From: Capitulum mitella
Lineage: Eukaryota > Arthropoda > Thecostraca > Pollicipedomorpha > Pollicipedidae
Assembly (NCBI GenBank): GCA_030062745.1
Contig: CP099845.1
Location: forward strand, 21,846,556-21,910,555
DNA: 64,000 bases
Reading direction: 5' to 3'
Positions 11,751-22,380 of this stretch are shown in pieces; positions within the stretch are counted from its first letter, which is position 1; each line of letters begins with the position of its first letter. The position numbers were made by a program, and so were the translations under genes. Below the pieces are notes generated by a model. The model was not told where the DNA came from. It made no database searches and saw only the letters and a list, made by a program, of their open reading frames with translations.

Positions 11751-14700
11751 GGCCAAACCGAATCGGCTTTGATGATGAAGCACGAGCAACATTTCGTGAC
11801 ACAATGCGGCTTGGGAGACTGCGAGAAACCGCCTGACTGTTCAGTGGCATGATTTTGCGTTCAGGGAAATCAACGATCGCAGCATCTCCACTTGTTCATG
11901 ATTTGTCAGTGGCATACATAAGTCCATTCACTCCCTCTTCTGAGCCCTAATACAGGACCGAACAAGATCCTGTCCGATGCCCCGAAAGAATGAATTTATG
12001 CGCTCCAGAGAATGACTTGTTTTTTTCTCGGTTCTGCGGACAATGGGAACCGAAACACATCGTGGCGAGTCCATGTTTACGGCTGTGCGCTAATTGCATT
12101 GTTTCATTTGCTTGCTTTCGTAACATTCTAAAGGTATCAGCACAACCACCCACGTTTCCTCTTGGTACACTGGAACCACTAATCCGGGGCCATTTTTCAC
12201 CGGCTTGCGAACGTACCATGTCGATCGGTATGGCGTCTCTGTCAGTCTCTCTGTCGTCGGTACGTGGTATAATCTTCTGGACTTGCTTCCGCCGAATCCT
12301 GACGACAACGCCCCGCCCCGATCGATCAAGACCAGAACCCCAGATCGAGGGGACGCCACTCAACGTCTGTGACCTGAACATCAAGGTGGGATCCGCGATC
12401 CCGCGTGACCGCACACAGGACATGTCCAGGAAAACAGACGGCCATGGCATGAGTTCACTGTACAAAATCATCAGTCCTCTCGGTGGGAGTACGAGCAGCT
12501 CGGTGTGCTCGAACTCCCACCTGGCGAGTGTGCTCCCGGCAGCCACCCAGCATGAGATGAGCCGGTGCTCTGTCAACAGTGGGTCCCGCGTCGCCGCTGC
12601 CATGCATGATCTCGGGTCGCCCGATGTTCCCGCCGTCTGCCTAGGGTTGGAGCACGTGACTTCCGGGTGATTGCAATGTCACCAATCAACCCTAATTTGT
12701 TATTTTCTCCATTACGCGAATCGGCGAGCGCGGATCCGACGGCACCTGCATCCATATTCCCACCCTCTGTTGTGGTATTTGCTTCAACCTACTCGCTGTC
12801 GCCAAGGCCTATCTCGTCGCCCGTCACACCCATGATTCCTGGAAGCATTCTGGTCCGTCCCTTCTTCAAGACCGGCAACTCATGTTTGGTTTGCAAATAC
12901 CGACCCACCGCTACGGCTCCATCCAGCCAAAACTGCTGAACGACCGACACATCGACAACTCCACACCTTCGTGTCCAGCAGTCGCCTCCCGTCCACACTG
13001 CAGCACGGTTTCCGTCGTCACCACTACAGCGAAACCGATACGCTGCCACTAACGTAATCTCTCTAACACGAACCACGCACGCGTTCTAGTGTAGTTCCTC
13101 ATTTCCAAATGCTCTACGACCTACAATTCTGGAACAATGAAACTGCACGTTTCTCCCCGTATCTTTTCCGTCACGCCCGGTCCGTTTGCAATACTCTTCC
13201 ATCTGGCGACGTACTCGTCTCCTCATTTCCCAAGACTAAGAAAATCTTCCAGGGATCCGGACTCGTTTGTCTTCCTTTCACCGTCTTCTCCAACAGCCTC
13301 GGTCTCCACGTGCCGGTCACTCACGTAAGCCAGTGAGCTGATGACACTCCCACCCTCCCATCTATCCTCAGACGTTACTCTGTTTTTCTTGGCCTCCGGT
13401 TTCATACACATGATCTCACCGTCGAAGAACCCAAAACTGAACCCATTCTCCCGGTATCGCACGGAATACCCGGAATCCCCTCCATTTGGTGCACGGGTCG
13501 ATGCCCGGACGATTTAGGAGAGTCAGGCTGTCAGAAACGCGAGGGGTTGTTTTTTCATCAGCACTTGTTTTGGGATGCACACGTCAGCGAAGTGGTGCGC
13601 GATTAATACACTGGTCTCTTGATCGGTTTCAGTAACCTGAGACACCTCCTCCTCCGCGTTTTCCACTCACGGCCGTCGTTATGGCCTGCTCATCTCGCAC
13701 ATCACATCCTGCACTTTCGTGTATGGCAACGGGTCAACTCCTCACGAGGCTGGATTTCTCAATACCTCAAATCTTCATGGACGGTGCAAATTTCATAGCG
13801 CGTCTGACGCGCCGCGTAACTTGCGCATTCCAACCCCTAAGCTGGATGCACAACTTAAAAAAAGCGCTATGCACTGTTGAGGGTGTACAAGAAACCCCAC
13901 AGGCTCTAATGTAGAGCTGGCATAGTCAACCGTCAGAATACTTCTATAGACTCACGCGAACCAGTCCATCAATCACATATTGTAACATCTCTATACATAT
14001 CATAGCATTCGAGTATTTCTTTTCCTTCGTCGGAACGGGCAAATCAAATGCGGTTTCGGCAACAATATCTGCCCTTCTTTCGCGCCATCAACAGCACGAC
14101 GAGGAGACAGTAAATAAAATGGAAACGGATCGTACGGAGGACCCGATACCGCAAACGGCTGCTTTCTCGATGGGCACAACGGACCGGAGAGGCCACCATT
14201 CAATACGGAATGACTGTTCTGCGGCGAGAGCAGCCCGTTGCTGACCGATCACACCACATGGTGGTGCACGTTACCTCTGACAATGTCGCAGCCTATGGCG
14301 CGTCAGCATTATCCGAAGCGCGCTGGTGAGGCAGTCCCGGCGCGTGCCACTGTCCGACACCGGGGCACGAGGCTCGTCACGACAGGTCGTATGTCTTCCG
14401 AAGGTCCCCGATCCCGTCGAGAGTCAGCGGGGAGCCGTCGTCATGTTTACAGATTTTGACAGGCGTGACCCAAACTGGCCCGTGTCGGTATCGAGGCAAC
14501 GGACGCCTGAATTAACGAATGCATTGGTTCCTCGGCGGGGCATAAATAAACACCGGGCCGCAGCCGATCGTTATGTAATGACGGAGCACTGACCGACGCA
14601 CGTTATGCGTGGGCTCGGCTCACATCGGACAAGGCGACGCGTGTCTGGAGCTCGACACGCTGTGTGGGGTGGGGGGGGGGGCAAAGCAGGAGAGTTTTCG

Positions 14701-15279
14701 CTGCTCTTGTTGACTCCGCAGCCCAAGACAGACTAAGGTCTGACTGCCGATTTGCTCGGTGACGTAACTGTTGCCGTGCTCGTAGCAAGCATGGGCCCGG
14801 CAAAACACGTCGCTAGTGGCTCTTTGGATTTTTTTACCCAGAACGAAGAGAAAATATCGTTCAGACGATAACGCGAAAGAGTCAATTCGTGAGCAGAAGT
14901 TTTAGATCCTCGATGAACACTGAAACTTGGGGCACATTACAAAGCCATCCTTTAAATCAGTTCAAATGGGCTTCCTATTCACGTTTGCTCATTTCAGCCG
15001 TTCCTGTCGAGACCCGACCTATCGAGGAATTACCAATGTGACGTAGGTCTTTTGCGATGCTGATTACTGTCGCCGAATGGCGCAAACTGCGTTAGTTCGG
15101 TTAGTTCAGTTAGATCATACCCAAACACAGCTGGAAATGTGTCTCACTTTACAATTTTGCGAATCAATTACAAATCCGAACTCGGGCTGCTTCAGCGCAT
15201 GTGACAGGCCGACTTACGTTAACGATTCGAACTACGCCAGATCAGAGACAGAAAAAAAATTAAACTTTCTCGCCGCATC
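11751..15279. other. no supported gene
   Basis: Overlapping ORFs of 226 codons (plus, 11,990-12,670) and 218 codons (minus, 11,947-12,603) occupy the same DNA. Neither shows a recognisable domain. A G homopolymer lies at about 14,671-14,682. The stretch may be intron of the minus-strand gene whose exons lie at 15.7-17.5 kb. Confidence 0.4.
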
Positions 15280-15675
15280 CACGCCTCGTCACCACGGCCA
15301 GGTGGCGACGCGGCTTCTGCCGCCGCCCGACGAGCCGGATTCAACTCAACGCGCAGCCGAACATCAATGAGCTCGACATTCAGCGCGAGATGCCCACGCC
15401 ACGCCACGCGCCGCCTGCGCCCCTCTCCTGCAGTGAAGCAGACACGGTGCCGCCCTGGACAGCCGGTCGGCAGACGTCGCGCGCTACTGCCGGCGCCGCG
15501 CAGCCTCCTGATCTCCCCACCTGGCCGCCGCAGAGAACACCAGCGGCGCCGTTCCGACCCGACGTCGTCCGCGACGGCGGCGAATCGTCCGCAGAGACGG
15601 GGAACAAGCCCGAACCGCGTCCGCCCGTGGCGAGCTCGCGCCGACTCCGGCCGCGCCGCGGCGCCGGCCACTCAC
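15280..15675. other. GC-rich stretch downstream of PTB exon 2
   Basis: CpG-dense sequence next to the minus-strand exon, beginning with its splice donor at 15,671-15,675 (CTCAC on the plus strand). If the exon model is right this is the 5' part of the following intron. Its GC-rich ORFs are then by-products. Confidence 0.45.
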
Positions 15676-15867
15676 CATGTCCTTGTCGCGCAGCTGGTAC
15701 AGGTACATCGAGTGTGATCCGTGCGAGCCCTTGACGAAGTAGAGGAAGCAGCGCGGGTCGGCCACCGTCTGGCTGAAGTGGCTCAGCGAGAGCACCGGAT
15801 GGCTGGCCACCACGCTGCCGGACGAGGAGGCCACCACCAGCGAGCCGTGCAGCAGCTGCAGCGTCAC
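15676..15867 (-). CDS. PTB/PID-like domain gene, exon 2 (partial)
   Basis: A predicted internal coding exon of 192 bp (64 codons). On the minus strand it is preceded by a CAG acceptor (15,868-15,870) and followed by the donor GTGAGT. The peptide starts VTLQLLHGSLVVASSSGSVV and continues with HPVLSLSHFSQ, then DPRCFLYFVKG and MYLYQLRDKDM. The order of a hydrophobic strand, a turn, HP..S.S...Q and then an F.YFVK strand is that of the middle and C-terminal strands of a phosphotyrosine-binding domain. Both ends fall at phase 0 and match exon 1 upstream. The polypyrimidine tract is weak, so the 5' edge is less certain than the donor. TBC1D1/TBC1D4 Rab-GAPs are the nearest family I can suggest for the first PTB domain, by inference only. 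Remaining exons were not found. Confidence 0.6.
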
Positions 15868-17354
15868 CTGGCGACGCGCGTCACAGTCGCAGTCCGCTGG
15901 AGGACGGTCGTGCTGGAGTCGACGGGACGTGAACACCAGGAATCGAACTTCAACTGCCGGTACAGCGCCGATCGGCGTCAGCACTCCCTGGTGATAAACA
16001 CACAGTCTGGCCATTCATCAGGGAACGGCGCACAGTCATCAGACCCGAACACGCACGGTGGAGACCCGACCCGTTCACTGTCCCCTAGGCCATGGATCTC
16101 CGTTAAAAAAATGCGCTCAAATAAGGACCTTTTTCTGCTGTTATCTCACGATGTCATGCTCTAACTTTCCGTTCCTACATGCCGGGTTATGCCCACTACT
16201 GACACTGGAGCAATTTCCCTACGCGGCCGATTTCCCCCCACACGAATCGTACTGAATCGGCCGTCTGCCCGACATCCCTGCACGAAGCTTCAGCTGACAG
16301 AATGACAGTCGTGACGCGGAAACGAGCACGAAAGCACCCCAAACCGCCATCAGATCGGTATGGGGGTTCGAAGCCGGCAGGTTCCCAGTGACCTCGACAT
16401 GCCATCACGGCGCCCGCCCCCCTGCGGCCGGGGCGGCCCCTCGAGCCCCGGAGAGCCTCGTCTAACCGGCCAGACAGCCGACAATTAACGCCGTCCAAAC
16501 AGCTTCCAGCGGCGGCGGCCGACGGCAGTGCGCGCGGTCGCCGGCAGCCGGCCGGTCGGCCGGCCCGCCCTCCCGTGACCATGGTGACCGACACCAGCCG
16601 CCTCCGGCGTCATCTGCCAGCGCCCCAGGTTAGCCAAGCCGCCCGGCGTCCGGCCCGGCCGGCGCCGGCGGCGCGGACGGGGGGAGGGGGGGTGTTGAGA
16701 CGGGTGGCGGATCATTTGGATGGACGTTTTGCGACCCGTTTGTTGGGTTTTAGTGCTGTACGGCGAAGGAAATGGAACGAGTACTAACCGTCGTCGACGA
16801 TGCGTCCCCTTTCCTTCTTCCTCCCCTCCCAGCCACGTCGCCCCTACGTTCCGGAAAAATGCACCACACAGTCCTCGTACAGGATAACGTACCACAGAAA
16901 ACACGCACCACACAAAGCATAATGACACACACACACTAAAATCCACCAGCCACCGATCATGTTAATCTGAATCAGAGCTAGTCCAGGCGCCTTCCGCTAT
17001 ATGCCCAAGACCGCGTTCCCCATCGGAGGGCGGCAGTGGGTGCAGTCCAGCCCAACTGGTCCTAACGAGCTGCGCAGGATCGCACCGGCAATGGCTCGGA
17101 AGCGGTGGCATATTGGCAGTAGATAATCGACAAAACGCGTCCACCGCTTCTCAAAATGACGCGCACCTTCCATGCGGCCTTATTCGAGACCACCAGATTG
17201 ATGGTGATCATTCATTCTTGCCCAGTGTTCGCTATCCATATTTTAGGTTAAGCAGCAGCACGGCACACCGACCCGCTTGTCGCTCGATGACTCATAAAAT
17301 TAGTGGATGGGCGAGGGTTTGAACACGGGACCTTCCCCATGGAGACACGCTTAC
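15868..17354 (-). other. predicted intron of the PTB-domain gene
   Basis: Lies between the two predicted exons and is bounded by GTAAGC (donor of exon 1) and CAG (acceptor of exon 2) on the minus strand. It contains a GC- and CpG-rich block at about 16,380-16,720 whose ORFs look like compositional by-products, and a G-rich run at 16,680-16,693. An alternative acceptor 29 nt upstream of the chosen one would break the reading phase. Confidence 0.5.
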
Positions 17355-17519
17355 CTGATCGGACCGGGCCTGTTTCTGCACCTCCTTCACCACCCACGGG
17401 ATCAGGTGTTTGCTGTAGCCGCTGCTGACGACCGTGTGACCGAGATAGAGGGCAGAGTATTTCTGACTCTCCATGTCGAAGGTGTCGCTGCCAAATTCCC
17501 GCCCAAGTTCAGGTGCCAC
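17355..17519 (-). CDS. PTB/PID-like domain gene, exon 1 (partial)
   Basis: A predicted internal exon of 165 bp (55 codons). A good acceptor (pyrimidine-rich, ending TTGTTACAG) precedes it and the donor GTAAGC follows. The peptide contains SALYLGHTVVSSG and HLIPWVVKEVQKQ. YLG followed by a short loop and an amphipathic helix with L.PW....E is the classic opening of a PTB/PID domain, and LPW(L/V)..E(I/V) is seen in the first PTB domain of TBC1D1/TBC1D4 proteins. Joined at phase 0 to exon 2 it gives 119 residues covering most of one domain. A PTB domain would bind phosphotyrosine/NPxY-type peptides or lipids. In a TBC1D4-like protein it would sit N-terminal to a Rab-GAP domain, none of which is seen here. 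Confidence 0.65.
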
Positions 17520-18239
17520 CTGTAACAAAGCCAAAATAGACCGGGCAAAATGCTTTGGCAGCTGACCATCGACTGCCGAAGCAAAAATCAAGAGGATGGT
17601 TGCTTAGTGAATAACAACTTGTAACTATTTATACGTGCTAGAAAAATGGTCAGGGGATGCAAACACATGGACTGGCTGTAAGCAGCAAATCGCTGGGAAC
17701 ATCAAGCCGAACAGCGTCTCATGAGTCATGGTAACACCAAGTTGTTCGGGGCCAAGGCAATATTGGGGGTCGTGTATGTACCAAAAAATACCAGATTAAG
17801 GAGATAACGATTCGTGACTTCCTACATCATCCCAAAAATATTCGCAAAATACTTACCGCATGGAAAAACAATGAATTACGTGTCTGCTCAAACTGAATGG
17901 AAATCAGGCAAGGTTGAGTTCACGATAAAAGACTTGGGATACCCTCCTGTGACTCAGAGTTCCAGTCAATGAGCTCAACCAAATGCCACGTTATGTTAAA
18001 CCGAATACGCGCTCGCTTAATGTCAAGTATACTGATAAGGGCCGAGGTCTGGCTAATACCTGAACACCCGACAACAGTTCTCCGATATGTTTTCATCATA
18101 TTACGCCATCGGGGACATACGCAGCCTCAGAAGTGTAAGATTAACTCGTGACTCAACGTCTATTCCAACATTTGCAGAACGTACATGCAATGTTCACAAA
18201 AAGGAAACGAAAGTGTCTCACAAAATGGACTACATAACA
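17520..18239. other. flank upstream of PTB exon 1
   Basis: Probably intron or 5' flank of the minus-strand gene. No further exon recognised. Confidence 0.4.
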
Positions 18240-18254
18240 CAGGGCCTATTTTAA
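18232..18254. repeat. copy A left target duplication and TIR
   Basis: The 8-bp duplication ACATAACA (18,232-18,239) abuts the terminal repeat CAGGGCCTATTTTAA (18,240-18,254). Confidence 0.97.
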
Positions 18255-18349
18255 GGAAAAATGACTGCGGGGGCAATTCTGCGAACGAGACGCATTGGTT
18301 GAGACCACCCCCCGCATTTGCGTTCTCCTTATTGAATTTTGTCCACTTC

Positions 18350-18374
18350 ATATATATATATTCCTAAGGAAAGG

Positions 18375-18425
<51 letters not shown>
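18350..18425. repeat. (AT)n microsatellite inside transposon copy A
   Basis: Two AT runs (about 18,350-18,361 and 18,381-18,425) are separated by a CCTAAGGAAAGG-type linker. The same arrangement is present in copy B at greater length, so the microsatellite travels with the transposon. Confidence 0.93.
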
Positions 18426-18427
<2 letters not shown>

Positions 18428-18936
18428 TGCTTTCCTAAGGCGAATTACGATGAACATTTCCACAGCGCTCTGTCATTAACTGATATGTCTTTTGGGGGAA
18501 ACCATGTGTGCAAAATATGGCTTGGTCCAGCACTCTTAAGCACTTTCACACGAAGACTGTATGTCGTTTGTGCTGGATTTTATTTTATTTCGATGAAATT
18601 CGCGCTGGCTTTTGTGCATTCCGAGCCGATTAAATTCAAAGGACACGATTTCATTTATCCCCAGCAAGAACTTATTCTCCCTGGACTTGTGATCCCTGGG
18701 AGATTCGCTCAGGGATGTCTGAAATGCCCCCAAACGTGTTTTGTGCTTGAGTTTTTTAAAAGAAGCGCACGATATGCATAAAATGCACCTCATAGTACTC
18801 CTTTTGACACACTGGATCGAAAGACACTTCGCATTCTGTCTCAGGTCATTGGTTACTGGCCCTGTCGGCAGTAGTGTGGCTTAGGTGGGAATGATACTTC
18901 AGTCCTCTTAGTGGTCTCGGGGTTCTGGCGACGATG

Positions 18937-21148
18937 CTATTCGACGACTTGCAGCAGGTACTGCTTTTGCCTTTCATCCTTCGTCATTACCTTGTTGTAT
19001 ACTTGGATAAGAGCCACAGCTCGTTCGGCGAAGTCGCTAACTACCGCGATCCCGCACAGGACTTCCCTAGCGTTCGTGAAGCCAGGTGCTGTCTCCCAAT
19101 CAGCGGGATCTGCGGCAAGGAAGTCCATGTTGATGCCGTAGGCTTTCAGGTTGCCCATCGACTTAGCGGTAATGAAGTCGACGATGATCTTCCTGGGACG
19201 AGAACCTCCTTTTCTGCGAGATCCACCTGCGCTCGCTGGGAGGAATCTCCGATCCCTGTTCCTGGAGTGTCGCGATCATCCTCGTCTTCATCTCACACGG
19301 CACGCCCTCGTCGAAGAACGACACACCAGCCAGTTCTTCGCTGGGGCACCATAGTAGATGATTGTTATAATAAATCATATGTCGACTATAATGTCATAAT
19401 AGATAATAGGTGATCGGCAAACTCCTTGGAGATCCCCTTCGAAATTTCAGCATTCACATCAGGCTTGGCAGAACGGCCAGGTCGCGCACGGAAGCGCTGA
19501 CCGCCGATGAAGAACAGAACCATGCACTGACGTACAAAACAACCATGAAAGAGACGAAGCGCTTGAGTGCTCCCAGTTCACTGAGAGTCACGGAGAACTG
19601 ATGGCAAAGCCAGAAGATCTTGATCCCGCAGATTATGCGCCCCATCCATCTGGCGCGATGGAACCATCTATCTGGCACGTTGGAGAGCACCCGGCTGGGG
19701 AACTTGATTCGCCGTGGAGGCTCTTGACCAAAGGGCATAATCGAGACCTCAAAGAACCAACGATGATCATCGCTAGGCTGGATTTCGGCGAGCTTCTCAC
19801 GGCAGAAGGCGACGAAACGATCATTGGAAGAGAAAAACTCATACAACATAGTCTCGGCCAATGCTGGCCCCAGGTCTTCATACACCATAGGTTCAAACTT
19901 GTTCCAATCAATGAGTCCCCATCTCTTCTTGAAGCTCTTGAACAAGGAGATCGCGGTCCCGAGGACGGACCGAAGCGCGTGGAGAAAGCCGCCTCTGCCT
20001 CCAGTTCGACGATATGATGACGACAAGCAAAGTGAAAAGGCCGTCACTCAAGCTTCTGCTGAAGAAGCGTGTTTGCTCCCACAACTTGTCCAGTATTGCT
20101 GGAGGTGGTGTCGAAGCTCATGCCGACGACGTTGTCCGAAACCTCCCAGTCTTCCAGACAAAGCGCGACAACGTCGGCTGGCGTTGCTCCGGCTCTACTT
20201 GCAACTTCCAAACACCGAAGAGCTTGGCGGCACTTCTTGGACCGGTTACAATGACAGAGTCGATCCACCTTTTCCTTTCATCGTCAGTAACAGTTTGCCG
20301 TCCCAGTGGACCACCAGGTTGGGTGACGCGGAGAAAGAATGCTAGATTTCGTCCGCAATGGCTTTCCTCTGCGATCTACGTGCGCGCCTGCCCGAGCTCC
20401 TGTGATCGCCAGTTCAGAGGAGTCGTGGCCGAGGACCGAAGCCGTCGCCGATAGGAAATGAATTGCAGAGCGATCATTGAGCTTGGTCCGATCGAGGGCT
20501 GCTGCCTGACCAGGAGTGGCGATGTTCTTGGCTCTCCTGCAGGGCCGCTTCGAAGGCATGGCCAAGGGCTGCGGGTTATCCTGATCTGTCAATTATGTGT
20601 TATCGGTAGGCGAGTATTCCAGCTGGGCAGTTGCCTCATGCTCGGTCTGCTGTTTAATCCAACAGCGGGCCCTTTAAAGCTTCGGCCTACTGTTGTCGTT
20701 GAAGAGCTCTCTCCTCCTTCTCAGAAGGGAACTTATCGAATACCACCATGACGCCTCGGCGACCTGGATCCCTTTGGGCCTAGAGAATGTCTTTATCCTC
20801 TTGGTTTTGATGATCTTAATGGTGCCGACAAGGGCAAGGTCAAAAACATTGTTAAGGTTGTCCCTAAATCCATTCTTCTTGTCAATTTCCGGGCTGAACC
20901 TCCAGAATTTGCCTTTGGTACTGGTCAAGCTTCCTGTTGAGCTTCTTTATCACGTTCCGCTCCGGTGCAGTGAGAATACGGGCTTTGTTCCACACCTTCA
21001 TCATTTCGCGGACGATCTGTGTTTTGACCTACCTCTGGGTAAGCTTATCCACGGTGGGACTGAAAATATTGCTGCAGCACTTCTCCCGCGAAGGCAGTTC
21101 TGAGCACCGGTCAACCAAAATTCGGCTTTTTTCTCGTGGTGCAGCCAT
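18937..21148 (-). pseudogene. hAT-like transposase, disabled (copy A)
   Basis: The likely start is the Met at 21,148-21,146 (reading MAAPREKSRIL). An in-frame TAG follows at 21,029-21,031, after LTQR. The frame then continues with VREMMKVWNKARILTAPER, and FDLALVGTIKIIK lies in the 20,674-20,928 frame. In the 20,044-20,268 frame is VVGMSFDTTSSNTG (Asp codon about 20,110-20,112), probably a catalytic-core Asp region. A TGA (20,044-20,046) interrupts just before FACRHHI. Later frames carry SLFKSFKKRW, HRARWMGRIICGIKIF, PSEELAGVSFFDE, DPADWE and FAERAVALIQVYN. A TAG at 18,937-18,939 then falls just before HRRQNPE. At least three frame changes are needed. I recognise this block order from uncharacterised transposase-like proteins of arthropods. 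The classical hAT C-terminal dimerisation motif is not evident. Confidence 0.85.
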
Positions 21149-22300
21149 AGTGGCACAGACTTCCGTTATAAAAGGTACTTTCTGCATTGACGCAGGTGGT
21201 CCTTAAATATCCTGACGTCTAAAAACGCGCGGGAAATTGCCAGACCGGCACCATGGGTTGCCGTGGCATGGCAAGGCTTGGTGCTTCAAATATATAAGTC
21301 ACAGTCTGCAAACGATGGGCAGAATATTGGCAAGATGTTGCGGCAGCTTCGATTCTTCCCTAAATGAGACAGTAGGTTGCCTGTCCGGGATAGTTTCTGT
21401 TAATCTAATCTATCCCCAAAATACATTTTCTCACCGAATTTTGGCCATATGTTTTTCAACACTGCGCAGAAGTGTAAAAGCTGTCCTAACACAGGCAGAA
21501 CAAACTTCTTCATTTCCAGGTTATCGGCCCCAAAATAAAAAAGTCACCTCAGATTGAAATATTCGCCTTAAGCCCGCCTCAGTGAGATATCATCAATATT
21601 CGTCATTATCTGCAGTCTGGGCCATGCCATGTTCGTTAAGCAGATGAAGCATTCTCATGGGATGCTCAAACCCATGCACTAGGAGCAGCAAGATTGACGG
21701 TTTTAATATATGACTGATTAATTTTCTGTTTTCCTCGCGTAAAACTCGGGTTTAACCGCCTAGTTCAATGAAGTTCTACCAATCAGGTACTGGGATTTTA
21801 GCAGGGTTTTCGGATCAGGATCATTGGTGATGACTACAGCACTGCTGGACTGTTACCGCATTCATATAAACCATTTCTCACCATAGCGAAACCGCCCTGC
21901 GCACCAGCTCGCCGTTCAGTTTTCTTGCGCTTGAACACGTCAAAGATGGTTATCATCATTTTTAACGTGCTTACGATGCAATGAAACGCCTTGGCCGCCT
22001 ACCAGACAATCGCGGCATCGGGTGCCGGCGTACTAATTACGAAACACGCTCACCAGCGGTCACTAGGTGTGCCTGCAATACGTATTATGAAGTGATGCTT
22101 CTAAGTGTGCTCCCACATTACTCAGTGATTCATCACATCCTTCGTTGATAAGATGCTGCTTTGCGAGCGCAGCGCTTTATGGAATACCTTCCTGGGTACG
22201 CTAGTACACCTGGCTTTTTTTTCCTTGCATGGGCAAAGGATCTTGACTGGGGGGGGCAAAGTGCCCGACTGGGGGGGCATTTGCCCCCCCAGTTAACATG

Positions 22301-22323
22301 TTAAAATAGGCCCTGACATAACA
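22301..22323. repeat. copy A right TIR and target duplication
   Basis: TTAAAATAGGCCCTG (22,301-22,315) is the exact reverse complement of the left terminal repeat. It is followed by ACATAACA (22,316-22,323), identical to the left flank. Confidence 0.97.
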
Positions 22324-22333
22324 CGGCATTTAT

Positions 22334-22380
22334 CATCAGACATCAGAATCATCAGAATCATCAGAAGAGACATCAGAAGG
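22334..22380. repeat. short ATCAGA-rich tandem repeat
   Basis: CATCAGAAT-type words repeat about four to five times just outside the right end of transposon copy A. Confidence 0.7.

Larger units (their letters stand above)
18240..22315 (-). mobile_element. hAT-like DNA transposon, copy A (4,076 bp)
   Basis: The element has perfect 15-bp terminal inverted repeats, CAGGGCCTATTTTAA at the left and its reverse complement at the right. It is flanked by a perfect 8-bp target duplication, ACATAACA (18,232-18,239 and 22,316-22,323). The 8-bp duplication and CAGGG end are the pattern of the hAT superfamily. The encoded transposase lies on the minus strand and is broken. A long (AT)n tract sits close to the left end, and G/C-rich palindromes lie just inside the right end (22,250-22,290). 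A second copy occurs at 47,601-51,802 with roughly 4-5% mismatches in stretches compared by eye. Confidence 0.95.

Noticed and set aside
11947-12670. Long overlapping ORFs on both strands (218 and 226 codons)
   Set aside because: They occupy the same DNA in opposite directions, neither has a recognisable domain, and no flanking splice or promoter evidence picks one.
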